The notes under the pieces: model-generated
The model's database searches: none
The model's input: only the letters and a program-made list of their open reading frames with translations
Told to the model about the DNA's origin: nothing
Shown: positions 1 to 8,373 of the stretch, piece after piece
How positions within the stretch are numbered: position 1 is the first letter of the stretch
Layout of the letters: each line of letters starts with the position of its first letter
Made by a program: the position numbers and the translations under genes
Assembly: GCA_965200525.1 (NCBI GenBank)
Contig: OZ241368.1
Span: 5,022,001-5,086,000, forward strand
Direction: 5' to 3'
DNA length: 64,000 nt
Source of the DNA: JANNPJ01 sp965200525
Lineage (GTDB): Bacteria > Actinomycetota > Actinomycetes > Actinomycetales > Kineosporiaceae

Positions 1-2
1 TC

Positions 3-353
3 GCCTACGGCACCGGCCTCTACCTCGGCTGGACCCTGTGGAACCAACGCAGCCCGTTCAGGATGATGCTGCGCTACCTGCTCGACCTGTTCGGGGGCGG
101 GCTCGGCCGGCAGCCCGACTTCGCCGGGGCCCTGAGCAGCCAGCGCAGCCGGGCCCTGCGCGAGTCGGTGCACTCGGCCCTGCGCGACTGCATCGACGCG
201 GTCGGCGCCGATCTGCAGATCACCATGAGAAGCACTTTCAGCAAGGACATCCCGGTCGAGACGGTGAACCTGTCGGCGACCGCGGGCCTGCTGCGGCCGG
301 TGCCCTCGCCGCGAGCGGCGGCCGGGCTGGCCGGGTCGCGCGCCAATCGCTGA
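3..353 (+). CDS. hypothetical protein, C-terminal part (5' end outside window)
   Basis: An open frame runs from the first bases of the window to a TGA at 351-353, so only the last ~116 residues are visible. The fragment begins with an aromatic and glycine-rich stretch (AYGTGLYLGWTLWNQ), followed by a mixed helical segment containing RSRALRESVHSALRDCIDAVGAD. No family was recognised. Its G+C pattern matches its neighbours and I see no disruption. The antisense ORF at 74-346 is a high-G+C shadow. Function unknown. Confidence 0.55.
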   Translation, partial: AYGTGLYLGWTLWNQRSPFRMMLRYLLDLFGGGLGRQPDFAGALSSQRSRALRESVHSALRDCIDAVGADLQITMRSTFSKDIPVETVNLSATAGLLRPVPSPRAAAGLAGSRANR

Positions 354-501
354 ACCGGCCTGAGCCGCCCTGAATCAGCCGGGAGCCGCGCCCTGAGCCG
401 CCTGAACCGACCCTGAACCGCCCGGTCGCGGTGCTCTCAGAAACCCTTGTTAGGGTGCGAACACTGCCGATATCGACGCCGACGACGAAACGGGCACCGC
501 C

Positions 502-819
502 ATGCCGCTCTGGGCCATCCTGCTGGTCGTTGTCTGGGTCGCCGGCATGGGCGCGGTGATGATGAGCAGTGCGGCCAAGCGCGGCGGGGCCCGGGAGTCG
601 CTGTCCGGCGAGGTGATAGAGGTCCGTCGCGACTCGATCCCGGAGCCGGGCGGCACGCGCGGGCGGGTCGTGGTCACGGTCCAGACCGGCGACGGGCAGG
701 CGGTCGAGCTGGTCGACCCGCCGTACCGCAGCGTCGCCGTCGGTGACCGGATCGTCGGGGGAGTGCTGTTCGGCCGCCCCCGGCCGGGCGTGGTGACGGA
801 GCCCTCCGACGAGGCCTGA
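502..819 (+). CDS. small membrane-anchored protein
   Basis: This 105-residue protein starts with one clear membrane segment (LWAILLVVVWVAGMGAVMM, residues about 3-21). A soluble domain with alternating beta-type hydrophobics follows (GRVVVTVQTGDGQAVELV and VAVGDRIVGGVLF). That layout suggests a small beta-barrel on the membrane, as in NfeD-like or DUF3592-like proteins, but I cannot assign a family. The ATG at 502 gives the membrane segment directly at the N terminus. No strong Shine-Dalgarno sequence precedes it. It reads alone, upstream of the ArsR promoter. Confidence 0.6.
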   Translation: MPLWAILLVVVWVAGMGAVMMSSAAKRGGARESLSGEVIEVRRDSIPEPGGTRGRVVVTVQTGDGQAVELVDPPYRSVAVGDRIVGGVLFGRPRPGVVTEPSDEA

Positions 820-838
820 CCGCCCCTGCGCGAGTTAT

Positions 839-901
839 TCAACGAATCGGTTGACAATGAGCTCGGCCGCACTCTAACTTTGTATTCAACCGGAAGGTTG
901 A
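839..901 (+). promoter_or_regulatory. ArsR promoter with two matching operators
   Basis: TTGACA at 851-856 and TAACTT near 875-880 form a plausible sigma-70-type promoter. Two 16-bp inverted repeats of form TCAACN-N4-GGTTGA lie at 839-854 (overlapping the -35) and 886-901 (just after the -10), 47 bp apart. Position and symmetry suggest autorepression by the ArsR protein encoded immediately downstream; binding is inferred. Confidence 0.6.
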
Positions 902-919
902 GCACAAAGGAGGCTCGAG

Positions 920-1306
920 ATGGCGGCAGACCCGCTCTCCCAGGTGTTCTCGGCCTTGGCCGACCCGATCCGGCGCGACCTGGTGGCCCGGCTGTCGACC
1001 GGTGACGCCACGGTCAACGAGCTCGCCGAGCCCTACCCGGTGAGCCTGCAGGCCGTCTCCAAGCATCTCAAGGTGCTCGAGGACGCCGGCCTGGTCAGCC
1101 GCAGCCGGCAGGCCCAGCGCCGGCCGGTGCATCTCGAGGCGGAGGTCTTCGACCTGATGACCAAGTGGATCGAGCGTTACCGCGGTCAGGCCGAGGAGCG
1201 CTACCGCCGCCTCGACGACGTCCTCCGGTCGATGCCGGACGACGTCCAGCCGGCAGCACCGCCGCCGGCGTCCCCATCGAACCCAGCGACAGGAGCACCC
1301 ACATGA
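920..1306 (+). CDS. ArsR-family winged-helix transcriptional regulator
   Basis: A 128-residue ArsR-type DNA-binding protein. The winged-helix core is clear: ALADPIRRDLVARLSTGDAT near residue 12, then VNELAEPYPVSLQAVSKHLKVLEDAGLV as helix-turn-helix. No paired cysteine metal site (ELCVCDL type) is visible, so this is probably not a metal sensor. It belongs to the group commonly paired with SRPBCC/AHSA1 proteins. AAAGGAGG lies just upstream of the ATG. The stop codon overlaps the ATG of the SRPBCC gene, indicating co-translation. The twin inverted repeats in the promoter make autoregulation likely. The tail is low-complexity (Pro/Ala). Confidence 0.88.
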   Translation: MAADPLSQVFSALADPIRRDLVARLSTGDATVNELAEPYPVSLQAVSKHLKVLEDAGLVSRSRQAQRRPVHLEAEVFDLMTKWIERYRGQAEERYRRLDDVLRSMPDDVQPAAPPPASPSNPATGAPT

Positions 1307-1791
1307 GCGGCACCGGTACCAGTACTCACGAGACCGAGATCTCGCTCGACCCGACCGTTCCCCTGGTCCGGATCGTCCGCGAGTTCGACGCCCCACCGGA
1401 GAAGGTGTTCCGGGCCCACACCGACCCGGAGCTGGCCGCGCAGTGGATGGGCCCGCGGGCCCACCGGATGCGGGTGGAGCACTACGACTGCCGTACCGGC
1501 GGTTCGTACCGCTACCTGCTCGGCGGCGACGGCTACGAGTTCGGCTTCCACGGCTCGTTCCACGAGGTGCGCCCGGGCGAGCTGATCGTGCAGACCTTCA
1601 CCTTCGAGGGCCAGCCGGACGGCGTCGCCCTGGAGAAGCTCCTCTTCGAGGATCTCGGCGACGGCCGCACCCGGCTGACCTCGACGTCCCTGGTCGACTC
1701 GTTCGCCGACCGGGACGCCTTCGTCGCCTCCGGCATGGAGTCGGGCGTCATTGAGGGGTACCAGCGGCTGGACGAGCTGCTGGCCGGCTGA
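1303..1791 (+). CDS. SRPBCC (AHSA1-like) domain protein
   Basis: A 162-residue START/SRPBCC-fold protein with the usual family landmarks: VRIVREFDAPPEKVFRAHTD, then AQWMGPRAHRM, then GGSYRYL. These proteins bind hydrophobic ligands in a central cavity; the ligand is unknown here. The ATG at 1303 is chosen because AGGAG lies at 1291-1295 with 7-nt spacing, and it overlaps the ArsR stop (ATGA). A longer in-frame reading upstream only covers ArsR coding sequence. It is probably co-expressed with and derepressed by the ArsR partner. Confidence 0.87.
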   Translation: MSGTGTSTHETEISLDPTVPLVRIVREFDAPPEKVFRAHTDPELAAQWMGPRAHRMRVEHYDCRTGGSYRYLLGGDGYEFGFHGSFHEVRPGELIVQTFTFEGQPDGVALEKLLFEDLGDGRTRLTSTSLVDSFADRDAFVASGMESGVIEGYQRLDELLAG

Positions 1792-1844
1792 GCTGATGGT
1801 CGGCCGAGCTGGTGGTCGGCTGCGCGGTCTTCGCCGCCGCGGCG

Positions 1845-2858
1845 CTACGGCCGGGCCGGGCCGGTCGAGCCGCGAACGACCAGGTCGGTGGCCAGTTCGA
1901 TGTGCAGGGCCTCGATGTGCAGGGTCTCGACCTCGTGCTGGTCCATCAACCGGCGCAGCAGGCTGACCGCCATCCGGCCCATCTCCTCCAGCGGTTGGCG
2001 CACGGTGGTCAGCAGCGGGTTCGTGGCCCGGCTCAGGTCGATGTCGTCGAAACCGGTCACCGAGAGGTCGCCGGGCACGCTGAGCCCCCGGTCGGCCGCC
2101 GCCCGCAGCGCGCCGACGGCCGTCTTGTCGGAGAACCCGACCAGGGCCGTCGGCGGCTCGGGCAGGTCGAGCAGCTCGACCGCAGCCCGGTAGCCGTGCT
2201 CGACGGTCGGCTCGACCTTGCGGATCAGCTCCTCCGACGGCAGTACCCGCACCTCGGCCATGGCGGCGGTGTGACCGGCCAGCCGGGCGTCGCCGGCCAG
2301 CCACTCGCCCGGCCCGCCGATCACCCCGATCCGCCGGTGCCCGAGCTCGATCAGGTGTGACGTGACCGCCCGGGCCCCGGCGAAGTGGGCCGCCGAGACG
2401 GCCGCGATGTCGCGCGGCACCGGCGTCCGTGGATCGACCACGACGAACGGAAAGCCCGTGGCCCGCAACGCCACCAGCGCCTCGCCAGACTCCGGCGGCA
2501 GGATCAGGATGGCCCCGCCGACGTCGCTGCGGGCGCTGAGCCCGGCCAGCACGGATGAGGTCTGGGCCGCCTCGCCGGCGTTCAGCACCAGCGGGATGTC
2601 GAGCCGGTCGAGGGCCTGGGCGATGGACGACACGATCAGGCCGAAGTAGTCGGTCAGGATGTACGGGCAGCGCACGTAGACGCCGGCCCGGGCCTTGCGC
2701 GGGGCGGTGGCCGAGCGCGGCTCGGGGGCCAGGCCGCCGCGCCGTTCCAGGGCCGAGAGCACCAGGGCGCGGGTGTGCGGAGCGACGTGGGCCTGCCCGT
2801 TTAGCACCCGGGAGACCGTCGCGATCGACACCCCCGTCTCCGAGGCGATCTCGCGCAC
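1845..2858 (-). CDS. LacI-family transcriptional regulator
   Basis: About 337 residues. An N-terminal LacI helix-turn-helix (IASETGVSIATVSRVLNG) is followed by a periplasmic-binding-protein-like sugar-sensing domain with the family signatures GHRRIGVIGG, ALVGFSDKTAVGALRAAADRGL and LSVTGFDDIDLS. It is divergent from the GH30 gene at 3101, and the 240 bp between them contain a 25-bp palindrome, so control of the glycosidases is likely. The start is uncertain: GTG at 2858 is the first candidate after an in-frame stop at 2895-2897, and the sequence just upstream looks like the usual LacI N terminus without an ATG. Confidence 0.85.
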   Translation of the reverse strand: MREIASETGVSIATVSRVLNGQAHVAPHTRALVLSALERRGGLAPEPRSATAPRKARAGVYVRCPYILTDYFGLIVSSIAQALDRLDIPLVLNAGEAAQTSSVLAGLSARSDVGGAILILPPESGEALVALRATGFPFVVVDPRTPVPRDIAAVSAAHFAGARAVTSHLIELGHRRIGVIGGPGEWLAGDARLAGHTAAMAEVRVLPSEELIRKVEPTVEHGYRAAVELLDLPEPPTALVGFSDKTAVGALRAAADRGLSVPGDLSVTGFDDIDLSRATNPLLTTVRQPLEEMGRMAVSLLRRLMDQHEVETLHIEALHIELATDLVVRGSTGPARP

Positions 2859-2964
2859 GGTGACGCGCCCGCTCAGGGTGTCGGCCCGCCGTTGTTACAT
2901 GCCTCCGGGATCATGGCCGGAATCATAACCCAGCCTCAAGATCGGGGAATGCCTTGTCTCTACG

Positions 2965-2989
2965 CGGTTCCGGAACTGTTCCGGAACCG
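2965..2989. promoter_or_regulatory. 25-bp perfect palindrome (LacI-type operator candidate)
   Basis: GGTTCCGGAAC, a central T and GTTCCGGAACC form a perfect inverted repeat that extends one C/G pair outward. Each arm also contains the 10-bp palindrome GTTCCGGAAC, so this is two adjacent identical sites. It lies between the divergent LacI and GH30 genes, just upstream of TTGACA at 2998-3003. Probable repressor binding site, inferred. Confidence 0.6.
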
Positions 2990-2997
2990 TGGCTGTC

Positions 2998-3053
2998 TTG
3001 ACAGTGCCCCTTTGGGCTGTTTTTCTCAGCTGGAACAAAGAAGTTTGTTTCAG
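2998..3053 (+). promoter_or_regulatory. GH30 promoter region with second palindrome
   Basis: TTGACA at 2998-3003 can serve as a -35, with a weak T-rich -10 near 3021-3026. An imperfect 24-bp palindrome follows at 3030-3053 (CTGGAACAAA-GAAG-TTTGTTTCAG, one mismatch). TTGTTACA occurs at 2893-2900 and again at 3055-3062, flanking the region. The layout suggests repression of the GH30 genes at more than one site. Confidence 0.45.
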
Positions 3054-3100
3054 ATTGTTACAGGCGCCGAGTGATACTCGAGCTCACAATGAGGAGAGCT

Positions 3101-5044
3101 ATGAGACGACGTGTAGTTGTCGCGGCGGTCGCGGGCTCAGCCCTGGCCCTGACCCTGACCGGAACGGCCTCGGTCCAGGCGGCCTCCGCCGATCACGGCG
3201 CCACCGGCTCGGCCAAGGCCCGGGTCTGGCTGACCACGGTCGACCGCGGCCAGTTGCTGGCCGAGCAGGCGCCGGTGGCCTTTACCAAGCCGTCGTCCCC
3301 CTCGACCCAGCCGACTATCGTCGTCGACCCCAGCATCAGCTACCAGAGCATGGACGGCTTCGGCGCCGCGATCACCGACTCCTCGGCGTCCGTGCTCTCC
3401 GGCCTGGCCCCGGCGACCCGGCTGGCGACCATGCGCTCGCTGTTCAGCCGGCGCGACGGCATCGGGGTGAGCTTCCTGCGCCAGCCGATCGGCTCCTCCG
3501 ACTTCACCGCCGCCTCGGCGCACTACACGTTCGACGACGTCGCCGCCGGCGCCACCGACTTCGGCCTGAAGCAGTTCTCGATCAAGCACGACCAGTCCCA
3601 GATCCTGCCGCTGCTGCGGCAGGCCAAGGCGCTCAACCCGGGCCTGAGCGTGATGGCCACCCCGTGGAGCCCGCCGGCCTGGATGAAGACCGGTGACTCG
3701 CTGATCGGCGGCCGGCTCAAGGACGACCCCAAGATCTACGACGCCTACGCCCGCTACCTGGTGAAGTTCGTCCAGGCCTACGCGGCCAACGGGATCAGGG
3801 TCGACTACCTCTCGGTGCAGAACGAGCCCCAGAACCGGACGCCGAAGGCCTACCCCGGCACCGACATGCCGGTGCGCCAGGAGGCCGCGGTGATCGAGGC
3901 CCTCGGCCCGAAGCTGCGCGCGGCCGGGCTGCGGACCAAGATCCTGGCCTACGACCACAACTGGACGACGCACCCGGGTGACGTCGAGGGCACCCCGCCG
4001 GGGGAGAGCCCGGAGACCGACTACCCGTACGAGATCCTCGACAGCCCGGCGGCCAGGTGGGTCGCCGGCACCGCCTACCACTGCTACTCCGGCGACCCGA
4101 GCGCCCAGAGCGCGCTGCACGACGCCCACCCGGACAAGGGCATCTGGTTCACCGAGTGCTCCGGCTCGCACGGCGCCACCGACACCCCGCCGCAGATCTT
4201 CCGGGGCACGCTGACCTGGCACGCCCGCAACATCGTGATCGGCACCACCCGCAACTGGGCCAAGTCGGTGGTCAACTGGAACATCGCCTTGAACAGCAAC
4301 GACGGCCCACACCTGGGTGGCTGCGACACCTGCACGGCGCTGGTCACGGCCCAGCCGGACGGCACCGTCACCACCGACGCCGAGTACTACACGATCGGTC
4401 ACCTGGCCAAGTTCGTCGACCCGGGCGCCGTCCGGATCGCCAGCACCTCGTTCGGCACCACCGGCTGGAACGGCCAGATCATGGACGTCGCGTTCCGCAA
4501 CCCGGACGGCTCGACCGCCCTGGTGGTGCACAACGAGAACGACGACCCGCGCACCTTCGCCGTGGCCGTCGGCGAGGAGTCGTTCGAGTACACCCTGCCC
4601 GGTGGCGCTCTGGCCACCTTCACCTGGCCCCGCTCGGCCGGCCTGCGATCGACGCTGGACCCGGTCTCGCTGGTCGGGGCGACCGCGAGCGCCGATCCGG
4701 CCGGTGAGGGCCCGGAGCTGGCGATCGACGCGGACGCCTCGACCCGCTGGTCGAGCGGGACCGGCCAGGCTCCCGGCCAGTACTTGCAGGTCGACCTGGG
4801 CCGGTCGAAGTCGTTCCGCCGGGTGGCGATCGACAGCGGCGGCAACCTGGGCGACTACGCCCGGGGCTGGCAGCTCTCGGCCAGCACCGACGGCAGCACC
4901 TGGCGCACCCTGGCCAGCGGTGACGGCGTGGGCCAGCTGACCGACGTCGACGTCCCCCGCACGAGGGCCCGCTACCTGAAGGTGACCTCCACCGCCACCA
5001 GCGGCAGCTGGTGGAGCCTGGCCGACATCCGGCTCTACGACTGA
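3101..5044 (+). CDS. secreted GH30 family glycoside hydrolase with C-terminal F5/8-type (CBM32-like) domain
   Basis: About 647 residues. A signal peptide (MRRRVVVAAVAGSALALTL, cleavage near the Ala-rich VQAASA) is followed by a GH30 barrel: MDGFGAAITDSS near the N terminus, acid/base SVQNEPQNR (Glu 242) and nucleophile WFTECSG (Glu 352), then NWNIALNSNDGPHLGGCDTC. The last ~135 residues resemble a coagulation factor 5/8 type C carbohydrate-binding module (ELAIDADASTRWSSG, YLQVDLGRSKSFRRV). GH30 enzymes cleave beta-glucans, glucosylceramides or xylans; the substrate is not decided by sequence. Start ATG 3101 is supported by GAGGAG at 3091-3096. A hairpin separates it from a second GH30 gene. 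Confidence 0.9.
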   Translation: MRRRVVVAAVAGSALALTLTGTASVQAASADHGATGSAKARVWLTTVDRGQLLAEQAPVAFTKPSSPSTQPTIVVDPSISYQSMDGFGAAITDSSASVLSGLAPATRLATMRSLFSRRDGIGVSFLRQPIGSSDFTAASAHYTFDDVAAGATDFGLKQFSIKHDQSQILPLLRQAKALNPGLSVMATPWSPPAWMKTGDSLIGGRLKDDPKIYDAYARYLVKFVQAYAANGIRVDYLSVQNEPQNRTPKAYPGTDMPVRQEAAVIEALGPKLRAAGLRTKILAYDHNWTTHPGDVEGTPPGESPETDYPYEILDSPAARWVAGTAYHCYSGDPSAQSALHDAHPDKGIWFTECSGSHGATDTPPQIFRGTLTWHARNIVIGTTRNWAKSVVNWNIALNSNDGPHLGGCDTCTALVTAQPDGTVTTDAEYYTIGHLAKFVDPGAVRIASTSFGTTGWNGQIMDVAFRNPDGSTALVVHNENDDPRTFAVAVGEESFEYTLPGGALATFTWPRSAGLRSTLDPVSLVGATASADPAGEGPELAIDADASTRWSSGTGQAPGQYLQVDLGRSKSFRRVAIDSGGNLGDYARGWQLSASTDGSTWRTLASGDGVGQLTDVDVPRTRARYLKVTSTATSGSWWSLADIRLYD

Positions 5045-5080
5045 ACTGATCGCGTTTCTGACTGATTCACCCCCTGATCG

Positions 5081-5122
5081 GGGAGCCCGCGGCCCGCCCT
5101 GACCTGCTCGCCGCGGGCTCCC
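5081..5122 (+). terminator. 13-bp perfect hairpin between the GH30 genes
   Basis: GGGAGCCCGCGGC at 5081-5093 pairs perfectly with 5110-5122 across a 16-nt loop and is followed by TGCTGTTT. It looks like a factor-independent-type terminator without a long U-tract. It may attenuate rather than block read-through, since the next gene starts only 37 bp further on. Confidence 0.6.
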
Positions 5123-5158
5123 TGCTGTTTCATCTGACGCAAGGCCCAGGAGGCCACC

Positions 5159-7087
5159 GTGATTCACAGCTCGCTCGCCCGGCGGGTGGCGTTACCCGCC
5201 GCTGCCACCCTGCTCCTGACCGGCATCGCCGGGGTCGGCTTCGCCGCCACCTCGGCCCAGGCCGCCGGGGAGACCGTCAACATCTGGCTGACCACCACCA
5301 GCGACTCCGGCGGCCGCACGGTCACCCGCGGGCTGCAGCAGCAGACCCCGGTCGCCTTCGCCGCCGGCACCGGCGGCAGCGGGACCAGCATCAACGTCAC
5401 CGACACGACCAAGTACCAGCAGTTCACCGGGGCCGGCGCCTCGATGACCGACACCGCCGGCTGGTTGCTCAAGAGCAGCGGCGCGCTGTCGGCGTCGGCC
5501 CGCGACGCGGTGATGCAGAAGCTGTTCAGCTACGACAACGGCATCGGCATGAGCTGGCTGCGCAACCCGATGGGCGCCTCCGACCTGGCCCGCGGCGACT
5601 ACTCCTTCGACGACGGTGCGGCCGACCCGAACCTGGCCAATTTCAGCATCAACCACGACCTGGCCGACGTCCTGCCGCTGACCAAGCAGGCCCAGCAGAT
5701 CAACCCGGGCCTGGCCGTGATGGGCGTGCCCTGGAGCGCGCCGGGCTGGATGAAGGACAACAACTCCATGCACGGCGGCCACCTGCAGGCCCAGTACTAC
5801 GGCGCCTACGCCAACTACTTCGTGAAGTACCTGCAGGCGTACGCGGCCCAGGGAGTCAAGGTCAACTTCGTCGCGGCCCAGAACGAGCCCGGCGTGAACC
5901 GCACCGACATGCCCTCGATGGGCTGGGACGCCAACGGTCTGGACTACTTCATCGGCACCGAGCTGTTGCCCAAGCTGCACGCGGCCGGGTCGACGACCAA
6001 GGTGCTGGCCCACGACTGGAACCCCTCCGACTACGACGCCACGTCGGCCCAGACCGTGAACGACGCCGCCATCCGCAACGACTCGCTGTTCGGCGGGATC
6101 GGCTGGCACAACTACGGCGGCAGCCTGACCAAGATGACCGACGTGCACAACCAGTACCCGAACGTGGACGCCTACGGCACCGAGATCTCCGGCGGTACCT
6201 GGATCACCAACCAGCAGCAGAACGACATGCTCGACATGATCAACTACGGCCGCAACTGGGCCAAGTCGTTCTCCAAGTGGAGCCTGGCCGTCGACCAGAG
6301 CATGGGCCCGCACGACGGTGGCTGCGCCACCTGCACCGGCCTGATCACCGTGCACAACGGTGACGGCCACAACGGGCAGGTCGACTACACCGTCGAGTAC
6401 TACGACATGGGCCACCTGACCAAGTTCGTCAAGCCCGGCGCCTACCGGGTCGACTCGACCTCCAGCGACAGCGTGCCCAACGTGGCCTACCTCAACCCCG
6501 ACGGCACCCGGGCCCTGATCGCCTACAACAACACCGCCAGCTCGCAGACCGTGCGGGTCAACTGGTCGGGACAGAACTTCTCCTACGTGCTGCCCACCCG
6601 GACGTCGGCCACCTTCACCTGGAAGGCCGGTACCACCACGACCCCGCCGACCACCCCGCCGGTGACGCCGACCACCACGCCACCGACCACCGGCGGCAAG
6701 ACCGGGCCGATCAAGGGCCTCGGAGCCAAGTGCGTCGACATCCCCGGCTCCAGCACCACCAACGGCGTCCTCGCGCAGCTCTACACCTGCAACGGCACCG
6801 GCGCCCAGACCTGGACCGTCGGCACCGACGGCAGCATCAAGGCGCTCGGCAACAAGTGTCTGGACGTCAAGGACAACGGCACTGCCGACGGCACCGCGGT
6901 CCAGCTCTGGGACTGCAGCGGCGGGGCGGCCCAGAAGTGGACCTACAACGCGGCCAACAAGACCCTGGTGAACCCGCAGGCCAACAAGTGCCTGGACGTG
7001 AAGGGCAACACCTCGGCCGACGGCACCCAACTGCAGATCTGGACCTGCTTCGCCGGGGCCAACCAGCAGTGGACGCTGCCGGCCTGA
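5159..7087 (+). CDS. secreted GH30 family glycoside hydrolase with C-terminal ricin-B (CBM13) lectin domain
   Basis: About 642 residues. A signal peptide (LARRVALPAAATLLLTGIAG, ending SAQAA) leads into a GH30 barrel paralogous to the upstream enzyme: FTGAGASMTDTAGWLL, acid/base AAQNEPGVN (Glu 243), nucleophile YGTEISGGTW (Glu 342), and MGPHDGGCATCTGLIT. A Thr/Pro linker (TTTTPPTTPP) then joins a ricin-B trefoil with three Q-x-W repeats (QTW, QKW, QQW) and three GxKCxD motifs. GTG 5159 is chosen because AGGAGG lies at 5148-5153. The pair shares a catalytic fold but has different carbohydrate-binding modules, suggesting attack on different presentations of related glycans. Confidence 0.92.
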   Translation: MIHSSLARRVALPAAATLLLTGIAGVGFAATSAQAAGETVNIWLTTTSDSGGRTVTRGLQQQTPVAFAAGTGGSGTSINVTDTTKYQQFTGAGASMTDTAGWLLKSSGALSASARDAVMQKLFSYDNGIGMSWLRNPMGASDLARGDYSFDDGAADPNLANFSINHDLADVLPLTKQAQQINPGLAVMGVPWSAPGWMKDNNSMHGGHLQAQYYGAYANYFVKYLQAYAAQGVKVNFVAAQNEPGVNRTDMPSMGWDANGLDYFIGTELLPKLHAAGSTTKVLAHDWNPSDYDATSAQTVNDAAIRNDSLFGGIGWHNYGGSLTKMTDVHNQYPNVDAYGTEISGGTWITNQQQNDMLDMINYGRNWAKSFSKWSLAVDQSMGPHDGGCATCTGLITVHNGDGHNGQVDYTVEYYDMGHLTKFVKPGAYRVDSTSSDSVPNVAYLNPDGTRALIAYNNTASSQTVRVNWSGQNFSYVLPTRTSATFTWKAGTTTTPPTTPPVTPTTTPPTTGGKTGPIKGLGAKCVDIPGSSTTNGVLAQLYTCNGTGAQTWTVGTDGSIKALGNKCLDVKDNGTADGTAVQLWDCSGGAAQKWTYNAANKTLVNPQANKCLDVKGNTSADGTQLQIWTCFAGANQQWTLPA

Positions 7088-7100
7088 CCTCCGGGCGGTG

Positions 7101-7152
7101 ACGGACGACGGTTGCGGGTGGCCTGCCAAGGGTCACCCGCAACCGTTGCCGT
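7101..7152. terminator. bidirectional hairpin between convergent genes
   Basis: GGTTGCGGGTG at 7110-7120 pairs with CACCCGCAACC at 7134-7144, extended imperfectly outward by ACGG/CCGT blocks. It lies between the GH30 stop and the stop of the minus-strand gene; that gene's TGA (7133-7135) is inside the stem. Probably ends both transcripts. Confidence 0.6.
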
Positions 7153-7654
7153 CCCTCGCGCAGCTGTTCTGGGTGGGCTCCGCCGAGGTGACGTCGTCAT
7201 CACTCGTGAGGGTGTAGCCGCCCGGCAGGGCCGCGACCGTCTCGGGATCGGCCCAGACAGCCCAGGACTCACGCAGGGCCAGTGCGCCGTCCTTTCGGCG
7301 CATCATGAGCGCATCTCCGTCGTATCGGAGGAGGGCATCGCTGCCGAGATCCTCAGCCAGCCGGACCGAGGTGATGCACAGCTGTCGTAGCCCCGCGAAC
7401 TGCTCTGGCTCAGAAGCTTTCTCGTCCAACCAGAACGAGATCCTGACCCGCGAGTCGATGAGCCAGTCGGCGAAGAACCACTCTCGACGGCGGGGATCCG
7501 TAATCGTCTTGATCTGAGCGAACAACACGGTCGTGGCGATCCGGCGGAACGCGCCCTCCACCTGGACCGGGCTGTCGAGGTAGGTCGCTGTTCTGGCCGC
7601 GACGTCGTCCAGATCGGCGTCGGTGGCGAGGTCGCAGTAGTAGTTCGTGCTCAC
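7133..7654 (-). CDS. hypothetical cytoplasmic protein
   Basis: A 173-residue protein without signal peptide or membrane segment. The middle is rich in aromatic and charged residues (WFFADWLIDSRVRISFWLD). The C terminus carries a short tail with two cysteines. I do not recognise the family. It has some resemblance in size and composition to small immunity-type proteins, but nothing decisive. GTG 7654 is supported by an upstream GAGGAGG. It starts 15 bp after the CGNR gene stop, so the two probably form one transcript. Confidence 0.65.
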   Translation of the reverse strand: MSTNYYCDLATDADLDDVAARTATYLDSPVQVEGAFRRIATTVLFAQIKTITDPRRREWFFADWLIDSRVRISFWLDEKASEPEQFAGLRQLCITSVRLAEDLGSDALLRYDGDALMMRRKDGALALRESWAVWADPETVAALPGGYTLTSDDDVTSAEPTQNSCARDGNGCG

Positions 7655-7669
7655 GGCTCTGGCCTCCTC

Positions 7670-8314
7670 TCAGCTGCTCGCGGTGGACTTCCTTCGCCGG
7701 CGCTCGGCGTAGGTACGCACCCGGGCCCGGTTGCCGCAGTCCAGCGGATCACACCAGCGTCGGCTGTGGTTGCGGGTGGTGTCGAGGAAGAACCACCCGC
7801 AGCCATCGCCGTCGCAGCGACGCAACGACGAAAGGTCCGGCTGGTGAGCGAGTTCGGCCACGGACAGGGCCAGGGTGTGGGTCAGCCGGCCAGGATCGTC
7901 GGGCTCGACGGTCCAGGTCAGGGGCAGGCCCGGGGACGGCGTCGCCACCGCCAGGGCGGCCTGCCGGGAGGCGGCGATCCGGGCGATGTCGTCCGGTCGG
8001 GCCGGGGCGCCGTGTCCGAGGTGGGCGTTGGCCAGTCGGGCGAATGATTCACGCAGTTCGCGGACCTGGTCCAGGGCGGTGGCGGCCGGCCCGGGATTCT
8101 CGATGATCTGGCGGCGCAGCTCCTCGTGGTGCGGGAAGGGGCTGACGGCCTGGAACCAGTCCACCAGCGCGGTCGGGCTGCTCAGCCGGTCGGTGCGGCG
8201 GGCCGGGTCGAGCCGCCAGGACATGGTGTTGCACAGGTCGAGCGCGAGATGGCCGCCGATCGCCCGCCACTGGTAGGTGCCGGGGTCGGGCGGCGGGGGC
8301 GGCAGTTCGCTCAT
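7670..8314 (-). CDS. CGNR zinc-finger protein (ABATE domain regulator)
   Basis: About 214 residues. The N-terminal part has the ABATE-type landmark GGHLALDLCNTMSWR. The C terminus carries the CGNR zinc finger, with metal ligands in RRCDGDGCGWFFLD and RRWCDPLDCGNRARVRTYAERRR. Such proteins are putative stress-related DNA-binding regulators in actinobacteria. ATG 8314 starts directly at MSELPPPPP. An upstream GTG at 8335 is possible. It is divergent from azlC, with an inverted repeat in the shared spacer, so it may control both directions. Confidence 0.85.
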   Translation of the reverse strand: MSELPPPPPDPGTYQWRAIGGHLALDLCNTMSWRLDPARRTDRLSSPTALVDWFQAVSPFPHHEELRRQIIENPGPAATALDQVRELRESFARLANAHLGHGAPARPDDIARIAASRQAALAVATPSPGLPLTWTVEPDDPGRLTHTLALSVAELAHQPDLSSLRRCDGDGCGWFFLDTTRNHSRRWCDPLDCGNRARVRTYAERRRRKSTASS

Positions 8315-8338
8315 GTGAGTCAGCGTACCTCTCACATG
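8312..8338. promoter_or_regulatory. inverted repeat in CGNR/azlC divergent promoter
   Basis: CATGTGAG (8312-8319) and CTCACATG (8331-8338) are perfect inverted copies separated by 11 bp. The left copy overlaps the CGNR start codon and the right copy is about 20 bp before the azlC -10-like TACGGT (8361-8366). Candidate autoregulatory operator. Confidence 0.45.
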
Positions 8339-8373
8339 GGCAAACTGGCTTTAGAGCATGTACGGTCGACGTC

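Noticed and set aside
3137..5167. Long minus-strand ORF opposite the GH30 gene (676 codons)
   Set aside because: High-G+C shadow: Val/Gly/Arg/Pro-rich with no domains, while the plus strand encodes a complete GH30 enzyme.
7133..7654. Immunity protein of a toxin system
   Set aside because: No toxin gene adjacent and only vague compositional resemblance.
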